43,438 bases of DNA from Desulfuromonadaceae bacterium (lineage in GTDB: Bacteria; Desulfobacterota; Desulfuromonadia; Geobacterales; Pseudopelobacteraceae). The notes below the pieces were generated by a model. That model was not told the DNA's origin. It searched no databases and saw only the letters and a program-made list of their open reading frames with translations. The translations under genes and the position numbers were made by a program. How positions within the stretch are numbered: position 1 is the stretch's first letter; the number at the start of each line of letters is the position of its first letter. This document shows positions 17,149-24,651 of this stretch, in pieces. The stretch lies in contig JAQTXD010000025.1 in the NCBI GenBank assembly GCA_028688955.1, positions 1 to 43,438 on the forward strand, written 5' to 3'.

Positions 17149-17751
17149 ATGAAAAATTGTATGAGAGCATTTTTGGCCGTAATGTGCGTCAGCGCGTTAT
17201 CACTTTCCGGTTGTGCATCGACCATGCAATACGGCGATGCCGGCTCAGCCAAGCCGATTTCTACTGAATTCGGCTCATCCGACCTGCAGCAGATTGCCGA
17301 AGCGATGGTTGATTCAATGGTTTCCTTTCCGCCGTTGGTTGAAATGACCGCGGCACGGCGGCCGATCGTGAGCGTTGACAAGGTTAAGAACAAGACTATG
17401 CAACATATCGACACTGAGTCGGTGACCGATTCAATTCGTGCAAAGCTGCTTCGGTCGGGAAAATTCCGCTTTATTGATCGCACAACAGATGCACAGACAA
17501 TCGAGGAGCTCAAAACCCAACAGGATAGTGGTCTGGTAGATAAAAAGAGTGCAATCCAGTTCGGACAGCAGCTTGGCGCTGAATTTCTCCTGACTTCCAA
17601 TATTTCCGAAATCAGGCAGAAAGCCGGCAGTACCACGGATGTCTATTACAAGTTTACCATGTCGCTTAAAAACCTGAAAACCGGCATTTTGGAGTGGTCA
17701 GACGAAAAAGAAATCCGCAAGGTGTTCAAACGCGGTACTTTCGGAGGGTAA
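17149..17751 (+). CDS. LpoB-like lipoprotein (penicillin-binding protein activator)
   Basis: 200 aa. Lipobox LSGC (Cys22) after a short signal. The rest matches the LpoB fold: RRPIVSVDKVKNKTMQHIDTE, then SIRAKLLRSGKFRFIDRTT, GQQLGAEFLLTSNISEI and a final strand ending ILEWSDEKEIRK. In enterobacteria LpoB is an outer-membrane lipoprotein that reaches through the periplasm to stimulate PBP1b. The long disordered linker of the E. coli protein is short here, and the partner in this organism is unknown. ATG 17149 is preferred (GAGGA about 8 nt upstream). An upstream in-frame GTG at 17134 overlaps that ribosome-binding site and is unlikely. The DUF1566 gene starts 4 bases after the stop. Confidence 0.85.
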   Translation: MKNCMRAFLAVMCVSALSLSGCASTMQYGDAGSAKPISTEFGSSDLQQIAEAMVDSMVSFPPLVEMTAARRPIVSVDKVKNKTMQHIDTESVTDSIRAKLLRSGKFRFIDRTTDAQTIEELKTQQDSGLVDKKSAIQFGQQLGAEFLLTSNISEIRQKAGSTTDVYYKFTMSLKNLKTGILEWSDEKEIRKVFKRGTFGG

Positions 17752-17755
17752 TGCA

Positions 17756-18250
17756 ATGAAAAAGCTGCTCCTGCTTCTCCCTGTCATACTGCTGTTAGTT
17801 GCCTGCTCAACTACGAAAGCGAATTTTGTGTTTCTGGAAAAAACGGCAGTGGATCAGAACACCGGGCTCGTCTGGGCACGAAATGCAAATATGCCGGGTC
17901 GTCAACTTATCTGGCGCGGTGATGATAATGTCTACGAATACATGAAACGTCTCAATGAAACCAATTATGCCGGATACGCCGACTGGCGTGTCCCTTCCAA
18001 GGAGGAAATGGGCATGTTGATCGAGTATGCCAAGGCAATGGGATACGACAAGGCAAAAATGGATACCTGGCCCTACCAAAAGCTGCGTCAGATGGGCTTC
18101 ATAGATGTACGTGACTATGAATACTGGACTTCCACCCGTCAGTCACCGTCCGAAATCTGGACCGCTGATTTAACAACCGGTACGGTTGCTCCAAAACAGG
18201 AAAGCAAGCCCTACTACCTCTGGCCCGTCCGTGGAAACCGCCCACATTGA
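17756..18250 (+). CDS. DUF1566 domain lipoprotein
   Basis: 164 aa. Lipobox LLVAC (Cys17). The mature part is a DUF1566 (Lcl-like) domain: VDQNTGLVWARNANMPG, YADWRVPSKEEMGMLIEYAK and YEYWTSTRQSP, ending in YYLWPVRG. These domains resemble C-type-lectin-like folds and occur in secreted proteins; the ligand is unknown. It sits 4 bases after the LpoB-like gene and is the last gene of the cluster. A 26-bp perfect palindrome follows between it and the convergent hydrolase gene. Confidence 0.9.
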   Translation: MKKLLLLLPVILLLVACSTTKANFVFLEKTAVDQNTGLVWARNANMPGRQLIWRGDDNVYEYMKRLNETNYAGYADWRVPSKEEMGMLIEYAKAMGYDKAKMDTWPYQKLRQMGFIDVRDYEYWTSTRQSPSEIWTADLTTGTVAPKQESKPYYLWPVRGNRPH

Positions 18251-18290
18251 AGCAGTCCTGATTCGTCGATACAGCTTATGTCGTGTAAAC

Positions 18291-18316
18291 AGAAACGCCT
18301 CTGCAGAGGCGTTTCT
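18291..18316. terminator. 26-bp perfect palindrome between convergent genes
   Basis: AGAAACGCCT, CTGCAG and AGGCGTTTCT form a perfect palindrome of 26 bases between the ends of two converging genes (41 bases after one stop, 20 bases before the other). A cruciform or hairpin on either strand would act as a bidirectional terminator. The T-runs are only three bases long. Confidence 0.65.
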
Positions 18317-18336
18317 CAGTAATACCATATCCATCC

Positions 18337-19791
18337 TCATACGGTATCAATGAACTCTGCGATTGCCCTCTGTACCTTGTCAGAACCTTCACCAGCGAGT
18401 ATACCGTGACGATGTAAATCAAAGGGTACATACCGTTTTTCCTTAGCTCCTATCCTGTTGAACATCAGTGCTGTACTTTCAGCGTTGACCACCGGATCTC
18501 CCTGGGCCTGTATGACCAGCGTCGGCACTCTGATGGTTGCTAGGCGTGCTTCAACTTCTTTCATGAAGTTGACCATCTCTGAGAGTGCTGCTACCGGTAC
18601 ACGTGAATAATTGATCTGTGGGTTCTCTGAGTTGTTTTTGACATATTCTTTCGTTATTCCCGGGAAGTGCAATGAATTCATAAGATGATTCCAGGATGTG
18701 GCAGCGCCGGCAAATCGGGAAGATATGTTATGTAAACGGAAGGGCGGGCAGACTGAAAAAACGGCGGATATGCCTTCAATTCTGGCGGCGCTGTCTAACG
18801 CCATACCTCCACCGAAAGAAAATCCGCCGACCACCACCTTCGCACAGAGTGCGCTCATCAGTGCGTAGCCAATATCTACGGACTCTATCCAGTCGATCCC
18901 GCTCCGTGTCGAAAGGTCCTCGGGTGACGTCCCGTGCCCGCGGAGGCGAACGCAATACACCCAGCACCCTTTGTTGTGCAGCTGTTTTGCAAGTTCGAAT
19001 ACTTCGCGGGGAGACGCCAAGAATCCATGTATAAGTACAACACCGAGCCTTCTCGACGAACCCTTCAGCAGGATCGGTTCACCGACATCCCGTGTTTTTG
19101 AGTCGCCAGGTTGAAAATATCGGGAATAATCCGTTTTGTACTGTTCGGCTGCCTGACGCAGCAGGACATCGACGACCCGGTGTCTGATCAGCATTTCAGG
19201 CAGCCATGCCATCCATCGAACCTGGCGTTTCAGGCCGGTCAGCGGCCGGACCTCATTTGCCGCAACTCCCAGTGGATTTTCGATCCGGATGCGATGGAAT
19301 TCCTTGCCGGCGGTAAGATTGCCGGTATTTCTGAGTAGAAAGCCCTTTTCATATCGGACAACGCCGGTTTCACGGGCTAACGCCAGAAAGTCACGGTATT
19401 TGTGGTATCGATCATCGGTTAATAGTGCCACCTGGCCAATTTCAAGGCTTTGATGGCAAAAGACCAGCGTTTTGTCGGGGACAAGATCTGTCAGCAGGAA
19501 AACACGCCGTCGGAAGTCTTCCTCGGATATTCTGCTGCAGGGGAGGGCCCTGAGTAACGATGCGAAAAGGTGGTCGTGATTAACCGTTGTCATACTGTAA
19601 ATGTTTGACATGAAACGGTACATCAGAGACGTGGCTTCCCGACGCATGCTCTGCAGTGACGGCAGCTGGTCATCAAAATTAATCTGCTGCACGGAGAAAA
19701 TATCGTGTCTGATCCGGGATGAGGTGAGGGATTCGGCCGCGGAGATTGCCGTGCCAAATCGGCTGTCGATATCCACCCCTTCAAAAAACAT
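18337..19791 (-). CDS. Alpha/beta hydrolase (C-terminal half of an acyltransferase-hydrolase)
   Basis: 484 aa. The first 240 residues are helical, including an MTTVNHDHLFASLL segment like the C-terminal region of glycerolipid acyltransferases. From about 245 on there is an alpha/beta hydrolase: oxyanion-loop VVLIHGF, nucleophile elbow GGFSFGG (S325), acid D432 (QAQGDPVV) and H462 (DLHRHGI), so the triad is complete. The reading frame continues upstream through a single TAG at 19813-19815 into the acyltransferase gene, only 7 codons before this ATG. GAGG lies 5 nt before the ATG, so independent initiation is possible. Either one fused gene was broken by an amber mutation, or two coupled genes were made from it. 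Probable lipid or ester metabolism. Confidence 0.85.
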   Translation of the reverse strand: MFFEGVDIDSRFGTAISAAESLTSSRIRHDIFSVQQINFDDQLPSLQSMRREATSLMYRFMSNIYSMTTVNHDHLFASLLRALPCSRISEEDFRRRVFLLTDLVPDKTLVFCHQSLEIGQVALLTDDRYHKYRDFLALARETGVVRYEKGFLLRNTGNLTAGKEFHRIRIENPLGVAANEVRPLTGLKRQVRWMAWLPEMLIRHRVVDVLLRQAAEQYKTDYSRYFQPGDSKTRDVGEPILLKGSSRRLGVVLIHGFLASPREVFELAKQLHNKGCWVYCVRLRGHGTSPEDLSTRSGIDWIESVDIGYALMSALCAKVVVGGFSFGGGMALDSAARIEGISAVFSVCPPFRLHNISSRFAGAATSWNHLMNSLHFPGITKEYVKNNSENPQINYSRVPVAALSEMVNFMKEVEARLATIRVPTLVIQAQGDPVVNAESTALMFNRIGAKEKRYVPFDLHRHGILAGEGSDKVQRAIAEFIDTV

Positions 19792-19815
19792 GGTTCCCTC
19801 AGTTAGCAGCTCCTA
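19789..19815 (-). other. In-frame TAG and reinitiation site between two enzyme domains
   Basis: Minus-strand order is TAG, seven sense codons (ELLTEGT), then ATG, all in one frame. The seven codons contain the GAGGGA ribosome-binding stretch for the ATG. The read-through sequence across this point (RLR-stop-ELLTEGTMFFEGVDI) is smooth and protein-like. Confidence 0.85.
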
Positions 19816-20487
19816 CCTCAGCCTGTCGGAAATGGTCCCTGCAAAGTGGTCGGCCAGGGTGCTCAGGACGTTTTCCCGAGCCCGAAGGGGATAGTAGGTC
19901 AGGTTAATCGGGACAATCCAGGTGGTCCCCTCCAGGACCGGTTTCAGGTCATCAATCTGAAACATATTTTGCAGCCGCTCGGCTTCATACGGATTTTCAG
20001 AGAGAAGATGACGGAGGCGCTTCCGGTAGAATTCGGTCCGCAGGGCAAGTGTCGCAGCCCCGGTGTGGGCAGAGCGAAGTTTGCCCCGATGCAGACCGAA
20101 AATGGAGGGTTTGGTGCTTGCCTCTTTGTCCTTTACCATTTGCCCTTCAGGAAAAATGATCCAGTTTGCCTCACCGGTGAGAAGGCTCTTCACAATGAGA
20201 AGGTCACGATCCGGATTTCTGGTTGAAACTGCGCCGACTTTTTGCAGAAATCCGCTTAGAGGTCCTTCGAAAAAAGAGTGGTCGGCCAGCGACCAGACCG
20301 GCACATGTGTGTGGGTATAGATGTGATAGGGGAGGAGAAGCGTCTCAATGCGGGTAAAATGGTTAACGACAAAGATTATTGAACCATTCGGAATCAATTC
20401 CTGGCCGTGGATCTTCACCTTGATATTTGAAAAACTCTCCATGAGAGCGATGATTTGACCCGTGGCAAGGTAGGCAGAATAGTTCAT
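19813..20487 (-). CDS. PlsC-type acyltransferase domain protein
   Basis: 224 aa from ATG 20487. The acyltransferase motif I reads NHFTRIE (H43, E48): the usual H-X4-D is H-X4-E here. Motif III is FPEGQM (112-115). A strand-rich region and a WIVPINLTYYPLRA segment follow before the protein ends at TAG. ATG 20487 overlaps the stop of the GDPD gene by 4 bases (ATGA), a typical coupled start. An earlier in-frame ATG at 20526 would give a 43-base overlap and adds 13 residues with no similarity. It probably transfers acyl groups to a glycerolipid or related acceptor at the membrane. The hydrolase reading frame continues directly after the TAG. Confidence 0.82.
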   Translation of the reverse strand: MNYSAYLATGQIIALMESFSNIKVKIHGQELIPNGSIIFVVNHFTRIETLLLPYHIYTHTHVPVWSLADHSFFEGPLSGFLQKVGAVSTRNPDRDLLIVKSLLTGEANWIIFPEGQMVKDKEASTKPSIFGLHRGKLRSAHTGAATLALRTEFYRKRLRHLLSENPYEAERLQNMFQIDDLKPVLEGTTWIVPINLTYYPLRARENVLSTLADHFAGTISDRLR

Positions 20488-21269
20488 GACAGGACGGTGC
20501 CCATGGTTAGTTTTTGCAGCAGCCAACCGGGACGGTTGGTCATAATGGAGTCAACACCCATCTCGCACAAGTGTTCTGCATCAGCCAGCCGGTCAACAGT
20601 CCAGACGTGAATTTCCCAGCCGTTTTCTTTCAACGTATGAACCAGCTCCCGATCCAGGAAACCCCGGTTGGCGCTGGCTAACCCGTCGGCGCCGCAACTG
20701 CGGAGCGTTTCGATAACATCATCCCGGGAGGGGGACCACGTCTGCTTCAACAGAGATAACCGGTAGTCACAGAGCCAGCACGAGTACCAATCAGGCAGAT
20801 GCTTCTTGAGCTCTGTAATCAGTGGAGCGCTGAACGACAGCAGTCTGATGCGCTCCGGTGAGATTTTGGAACCACGCAAAACTTTTTCCAGAGGAGCGAT
20901 GATTTCCCTGCCGCTCTTGATTTCAATATACAACCAGGTACCGTGGGGAAGGGCGGCCAGTACCTCGTCAAGTAACGGAATCCTGGCAGAGGGCCACTTC
21001 GGGCCTTTCCAGCGTCCAGCGTTGAGGGCTTGCAATTCCACCAGCGGTGAATCGGCGATGCTCAGATTTACTCCGGTTGTCCGGAGGGTTGATTCATCAT
21101 GCATGCAGACAATCCTGTTGTCGGCGGTGAGGCGAAAATCGGCCTCGATTCCAGCAGCGCCCTGTTTCCAGGCCAGCCGAAATGACTCAAGGGTATTCTC
21201 GGGCGCATCACGGGATGCTCCTCGATGACCGATTATTCGTGGAATAGGGGAAGGAACCTTTGTCTGCAT
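20484..21269 (-). CDS. Glycerophosphodiester phosphodiesterase
   Basis: 261 aa cytoplasmic GDPD-family enzyme, hydrolysing glycerophosphodiesters to glycerol 3-phosphate and an alcohol. Catalytic and metal residues are clear: HRGASRDAPENT (H15, E24, N25), EADFRLT (E42, D44) and MHDEST (H57, D58). The C-terminal part has IKSG, WTVDRLADAEHL and GVDSIMTNRP, all typical of UgpQ-like proteins. No signal peptide, so it is the cytoplasmic type. AAGGG lies upstream of the ATG. First gene of the operon with the acyltransferase and hydrolase, so recycling of glycerophospho head groups may feed lipid synthesis. Confidence 0.93.
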   Translation of the reverse strand: MQTKVPSPIPRIIGHRGASRDAPENTLESFRLAWKQGAAGIEADFRLTADNRIVCMHDESTLRTTGVNLSIADSPLVELQALNAGRWKGPKWPSARIPLLDEVLAALPHGTWLYIEIKSGREIIAPLEKVLRGSKISPERIRLLSFSAPLITELKKHLPDWYSCWLCDYRLSLLKQTWSPSRDDVIETLRSCGADGLASANRGFLDRELVHTLKENGWEIHVWTVDRLADAEHLCEMGVDSIMTNRPGWLLQKLTMGTVLS

Positions 21270-21388
21270 TCGTATGTAACCCTTCGTTTGTCAACCTTCG
21301 CATGAAACACAGGTACAGGCCAGATAATACGGAGTTTAAACGATGTTATCGATGAGTGCAAATTGCTTGTGGAGATACGGTCAAAATT

Positions 21389-21408
21389 TGTTGCACATCA
21401 CGACAACA
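21389..21408. repeat. TGTTG-N10-CAACA dyad
   Basis: A 20-bp inverted repeat with 5-bp arms, located between the divergent GDPD and MerR genes and 12 bases upstream of the -35 box of the MerR promoter. It could be an operator for the MerR protein, but the match is short. Confidence 0.3.
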
Positions 21409-21420
21409 CCATGAAAAACA

Positions 21421-21448
21421 TTGACAAAAGTTGATGCCTGGTTATAAA
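21421..21448 (+). promoter_or_regulatory. Promoter of the MerR-type gene
   Basis: Perfect TTGACA at 21421-21426, 16 nt spacer, TATAAA at 21443-21448, about 27 bases before the ATG. The spacer is a normal sigma-70 length, not the 19-20 nt spacer of a MerR-activated promoter. Confidence 0.65.
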
Positions 21449-21475
21449 TGGGCATAATTGACACAGAGGTAAAGT

Positions 21476-21874
21476 ATGAGGCTGAGTAACGAAGAACACA
21501 TGCAGATAAGCGACCTGGCAGAAACGCTGGGTATCACCACCAGAACAATCCGCCTCTATGAAAAGCTTGGTCTGGTAGCGCCCCCCAACCGGACTGACGG
21601 TCGCGTCAGATATTATGAAAAGGCCGATGTGAAGCGCTTCAAGTTCGTCCTGAAGGTCAAGGAATTGGGGCTCTCGCTGGAGGAAATGAAGGAGTTGGCC
21701 CAGTTGTACGACAGGGAACGTCAGGTGCCCGAAATGATTATGCCACGATTGATAGAGCTTCTGGACACTCACCTCAAAAGCATCAAACAGAAAGTGTCAA
21801 CTCTTCAGTCGCTCGAAAAGGATATTACGGCCTATCGCCAAAGAATTGTTGATCAGTTCAACTTGATCAAGTAG
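21476..21874 (+). CDS. MerR-family transcriptional regulator
   Basis: 132 aa. The N-terminal winged helix is typical: MQISDLAETLGITTRTIRLYEKLGLV, then GRVRYYEKADVKRF and the recognition-proximal KELGLSLEEMKELA. The rest is a dimerisation coiled coil. There are no cysteines, so it is not a metal sensor of the MerR, CueR or ZntR kind. It resembles the branch of MerR proteins that control fatty-acid or acyl-CoA metabolism. The start at 21476 has GAGG 6 nt upstream; a second ATG eight codons later is possible. It is divergent from the GDPD/acyltransferase/hydrolase operon, a natural target by position. No ligand-binding domain is visible beyond the coil. Confidence 0.9.
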   Translation: MRLSNEEHMQISDLAETLGITTRTIRLYEKLGLVAPPNRTDGRVRYYEKADVKRFKFVLKVKELGLSLEEMKELAQLYDRERQVPEMIMPRLIELLDTHLKSIKQKVSTLQSLEKDITAYRQRIVDQFNLIK

Positions 21875-22069
21875 ACCTTCCACACCGCCTGCCCCTGTTC
21901 CTCCTTTCGGAACATAATGTATCCTGAGTAAACGCAGCTTTGATGCCAGTTCTTTCGGGATCCTGTGTTGGCACATGGCGAGTCGTCACCTGTAATAAGC
22001 TCGTATTGCCCTTAAATAAGGTATGGCGATGAGTGGAGTGCCCGTCCGGATGTACGTAATACATTGAAT

Positions 22070-22098
22070 TTCGGCGCATGAAGCAGAAATTATATAAT
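22070..22098 (+). promoter_or_regulatory. Candidate promoter for the repeat-rich secreted protein
   Basis: A perfect TATAAT at 22093-22098, 55 bases before the start codon. The -35 position (TTCGGC at 17-nt spacing) is weak, so activation by another factor is possible. The rest of the 278-base gap (21875-22152) shows nothing recognisable. Confidence 0.4.
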
Positions 22099-22152
22099 CC
22101 GGCATTGAAGTTGCTCCTGCAGCTTCGAGAAAATGATAAAAGGAGATCCACC

Positions 22153-22791
22153 ATGAATAAAACGGTACTGGCTTTTATGGTTGTCGCCATAGCGGCAACG
22201 TCCGCACAGGCGCAGGTGAGTGTTAATGTAAATGTAGGCATACCGCCTTCGCGCGTAATTGTGTCGTCTCCTCCCGCGGTTCAGTTTGAGGAGGCACCGC
22301 TTTTCGTTGCTCCCCCCCGACTTGGTTTTTATGTTGGAGTTGGCACCCCCTATGACATCGTATTCAGTTCTGATTTTTTCTACCTTTACTACGGAAACAG
22401 CTGGCACCGGTCCAGTCATCACAATGGCCCCTGGGTTGAGGTCCCATACCGCAACCTGCCACCGGGCATTCGCAATCACCGGATAGAGGAGATACGTTCA
22501 TATCGAGATCGTGAATATCGTGTGTATCGTAATGACCGAGATCATTATCGCGGACGAAACTTCCGGCCGGACCGTGACCGAAGGGAGGAATGGACACAGG
22601 ATCGCCGTAGAAATATAAGGGAAGATCGCCGCCGCGATAAGGAAGAATGGAAGGATGATCGTCGACGGGATAAGAATGAGTGGAAAGAAGACCGACGCAA
22701 CGATAGGGAAGAACGGAAGGATGACCGCTGGCGGGATAGGGAAGACAGGAAGGACGAGAACCGTGACAGGAAACAACGTGGTAGAGATTAG
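22153..22791 (+). CDS. Secreted protein with 11-residue charged tandem repeats
   Basis: 212 aa, with a signal peptide cleaved near SAQA-Q. The start at 22153 has AGGAG about 8 nt upstream and gives a proper signal sequence. The frame is open back to 22078, but that part lacks a signal. The mature protein has a Val/Pro-rich section, then FYLYYGNSWHRSSHHNGPW and VPYRNLPPGIRNHR, an aromatic motif seen in other small exported deltaproteobacterial proteins. From about residue 115 it is made almost entirely of Arg, Asp, Glu and Lys, with four units of the form D-R-R-R-D-K-E-E-W-K-D. That region is probably a long charged helix or coil. Function unknown. Confidence 0.8.
   Translation: MNKTVLAFMVVAIAATSAQAQVSVNVNVGIPPSRVIVSSPPAVQFEEAPLFVAPPRLGFYVGVGTPYDIVFSSDFFYLYYGNSWHRSSHHNGPWVEVPYRNLPPGIRNHRIEEIRSYRDREYRVYRNDRDHYRGRNFRPDRDRREEWTQDRRRNIREDRRRDKEEWKDDRRRDKNEWKEDRRNDREERKDDRWRDREDRKDENRDRKQRGRD
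22624..22755 (+). repeat. Four tandem 33-bp units inside the coding region
   Basis: Units at 22624, 22657, 22690 and 22723, each 33 bp and each starting GATCG or GACCG, keep the reading frame and encode 11-residue repeats. A fifth degenerate copy follows. The copies differ at synonymous sites, so the repeat is not very recent. Confidence 0.85.
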
Positions 22792-22805
22792 TCAGCGGGT
22801 TTTCA

Positions 22806-22832
22806 GGGGGGGCAGATGCCTCCCCTTTTTTT
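22806..22832 (+). terminator. Rho-independent terminator
   Basis: GGGGGGGC pairs with GCCTCCCC (one G-T pair) around an AGAT loop, followed by seven T. It lies 14 bases after the stop codon of the repeat-rich protein. Confidence 0.9.
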
Positions 22833-22928
22833 GTCTTTGGGCGACTCATTATACGGAAGTTTACAATCCTTTTGACTCATTTTGAGCCGCATGGTACCTT
22901 GTACAACATTTTTAATCGGGAGAGACCA

Positions 22929-23843
22929 ATGAGCATTGTTGTTGTCGGTACAGTAGCGTTTGATACCGTTGAAACCCCCTTCGGAAAGGGTGAAAACGTA
23001 CTGGGAGGCTCAGCTACCTATTTTTCCACTTCGGCCAGTTTTTTTGCGGATGTTTCACTTGTTGCAGTTGTTGGAGAAGATTTTCCTGAAGAGCATGTTG
23101 CTTTTCTGCAGAATCGCGCCATTGACACGTCAGGTTTGCAGCGGATTCCCGGTAAGACGTTCCATTGGAGCGGTCGCTATGGATATGATCTCAACGAAGC
23201 CCAGACACTTGACACGCAACTTAACGTGCTGATGGATTTCAAGCCGGAACTGCCGGAATCCTACCGTGACGCAGAGTATCTCTTTCTTGCCAATATCGAT
23301 CCCGATCTGCAAATGGAGGTGCTGCAGCAGGTTCGGAAACCGAAGCTTGTGGCGTGTGATACGATGAACTTTTGGATATCATCCAAACCTGAGGCTTTGA
23401 AGAAAGTACTTCAGAACGTTGACATTGTGATAATCAATGAAGGTGAGGCACGGCAATTTACAGGAGAGGCCAATTTGGTAAAAGCTGCCCGTCAGATTAT
23501 TGCTCTCGGGTGCAAGCGGCTGGTCGTCAAGCGCGGGGAATACGGTGTCCTTATGTTCACAGCCGAGACAGTCTTTGCGGCACCGGCATTTCCGATGGAA
23601 GAAGTCTTTGATCCGACCGGTGCGGGAGATACGTTTGCCGGAGGATTCATGGGATATCTGGCGAATACGGGAGACCTGTCGGAAGAAGGGCTTCGCCAGG
23701 CGATCATCTTTGGCAGTGTTATGGCCTCTTTTAATGTCGAGGATTTCAGTCTCAATCGGATGAAGCGTCTTGAATTTAAAGAGATACAAAGCCGCTTTTC
23801 CAGTTTTAAGGCGCTGACAAGTTTCCGGGATGTTTCTGTTTGA
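22929..23843 (+). CDS. PfkB-family carbohydrate/nucleoside kinase
   Basis: 304 aa. It opens with VVVGTVAFDTVETP and GGSATYFSTSAS, the PfkB substrate-binding part. The C-terminal signature is DPTGAGDTFAGGFMGYL (D228 to the catalytic base D234), followed by a typical last helix. ATG 22929 is preferred because GGGAG lies about 7 nt upstream. The frame runs back to 22872, but those 19 codons look like untranslated leader. The substrate cannot be named: sugar, nucleoside or another alcohol. The following lipoprotein gene begins shortly after, 46 bases from the stop to its preferred ATG. Confidence 0.9.
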   Translation: MSIVVVGTVAFDTVETPFGKGENVLGGSATYFSTSASFFADVSLVAVVGEDFPEEHVAFLQNRAIDTSGLQRIPGKTFHWSGRYGYDLNEAQTLDTQLNVLMDFKPELPESYRDAEYLFLANIDPDLQMEVLQQVRKPKLVACDTMNFWISSKPEALKKVLQNVDIVIINEGEARQFTGEANLVKAARQIIALGCKRLVVKRGEYGVLMFTAETVFAAPAFPMEEVFDPTGAGDTFAGGFMGYLANTGDLSEEGLRQAIIFGSVMASFNVEDFSLNRMKRLEFKEIQSRFSSFKALTSFRDVSV

Positions 23844-23889
23844 TGAAGAACTGCCGAGTGAACGAGGATCTCTCAGGGATATGCATGCA

Positions 23890-24651
23890 ATGAACCGTAT
23901 CTACTGCATAGTAAGTATGTTGCTGCTTTTTGTGATAATTTCCGGGTGCGTATCAAGCAGGGGGCAGAGTGATTTCAAGCCCAATCCTGCGTCCTATCAC
24001 TACCAGATGGGACTCTCCTACCTGGGGGAGCGAAACTACTCTTCCGCCTTGTTTGACCTGACTGAGGCTGAAAAGCTTGACCCAGATAACCCGGATGTTC
24101 TGTATGGCCTCGGTATGGCCTTCATCGGAAAAAAACGTCCCGATCTTGCCGAAGCAAAACTCCTGAAAGCTATTCTCCTGAAGCCGAGCCTCTCTGCAGC
24201 CCGTAACGATCTCGGAGTTGCTTACCTCGATATGAAGCGCTGGGACAGTGCCATACAGCAGTTTAAAATTGTGAAGGATGATCTTTTTTATGAAAACAAT
24301 GAGAATGCAGCGATAAATCTCGGCTTAGCTTACCTCGGCAAGGGTGATTATCAAAAAGCTTTGGAAGAGTTGCAGGCTGTTGCTGCTATGAATCCGCGTA
24401 ATCCAGTTGTGCACCTTTCCCTCGGACGGGTCTGGTTTGCCATGGAGAAGAGTGAACAGGCGATTGCAGAGTATACGAAGGCGCTTGAAATTTATCGTGA
24501 TTATGGCGCCGCGCACTACTACCTTGGCCAGGCACAGCTCAAGCTGAACATGATTGACTCTGCCCGTGCTTCCTTTAAGGAAACAGTCCGAATTATTCCG
24601 GATAGTGAACAGGGGCGTGCCGCATTGGGATATCTGGAGCTGCTTAAATGA
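23890..24651 (+). CDS. TPR-repeat lipoprotein (PilF/PilW-like position)
   Basis: 253 aa from ATG 23890. The signal peptide ends in a lipobox IISGC (Cys20), so it is a lipoprotein. Six or so TPR units follow, beginning YHYQMGLSYLGERNYSSALFDL and ending AHYYLGQAQLKLNMIDSARA. Alternative starts are ATG 23881 and ATG 23830; the latter overlaps the kinase gene by 14 bases and would put 20 extra residues before the signal. It overlaps the RodZ-type gene by 4 bases. TPR lipoprotein followed by rodZ mirrors the pilF/pilW-rodZ order of gammaproteobacteria. That suggests a role in type IV pilus secretin assembly, but the assignment is by position and fold, not by specific motifs. Confidence 0.8.
   Translation: MNRIYCIVSMLLLFVIISGCVSSRGQSDFKPNPASYHYQMGLSYLGERNYSSALFDLTEAEKLDPDNPDVLYGLGMAFIGKKRPDLAEAKLLKAILLKPSLSAARNDLGVAYLDMKRWDSAIQQFKIVKDDLFYENNENAAINLGLAYLGKGDYQKALEELQAVAAMNPRNPVVHLSLGRVWFAMEKSEQAIAEYTKALEIYRDYGAAHYYLGQAQLKLNMIDSARASFKETVRIIPDSEQGRAALGYLELLK

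Noticed and set aside
18337..20487. Pyrrolysine as the primary explanation of the TAG
   Set aside because: TAG ends several ordinary genes here, no pyl genes are in view, and a ribosome-binding site follows the stop.
21476..21874. Metal-sensing MerR regulator
   Set aside because: The protein contains no cysteine residues.
22624..22755. CRISPR array
   Set aside because: The 33-bp units are contiguous, in frame, and have no spacers between them.
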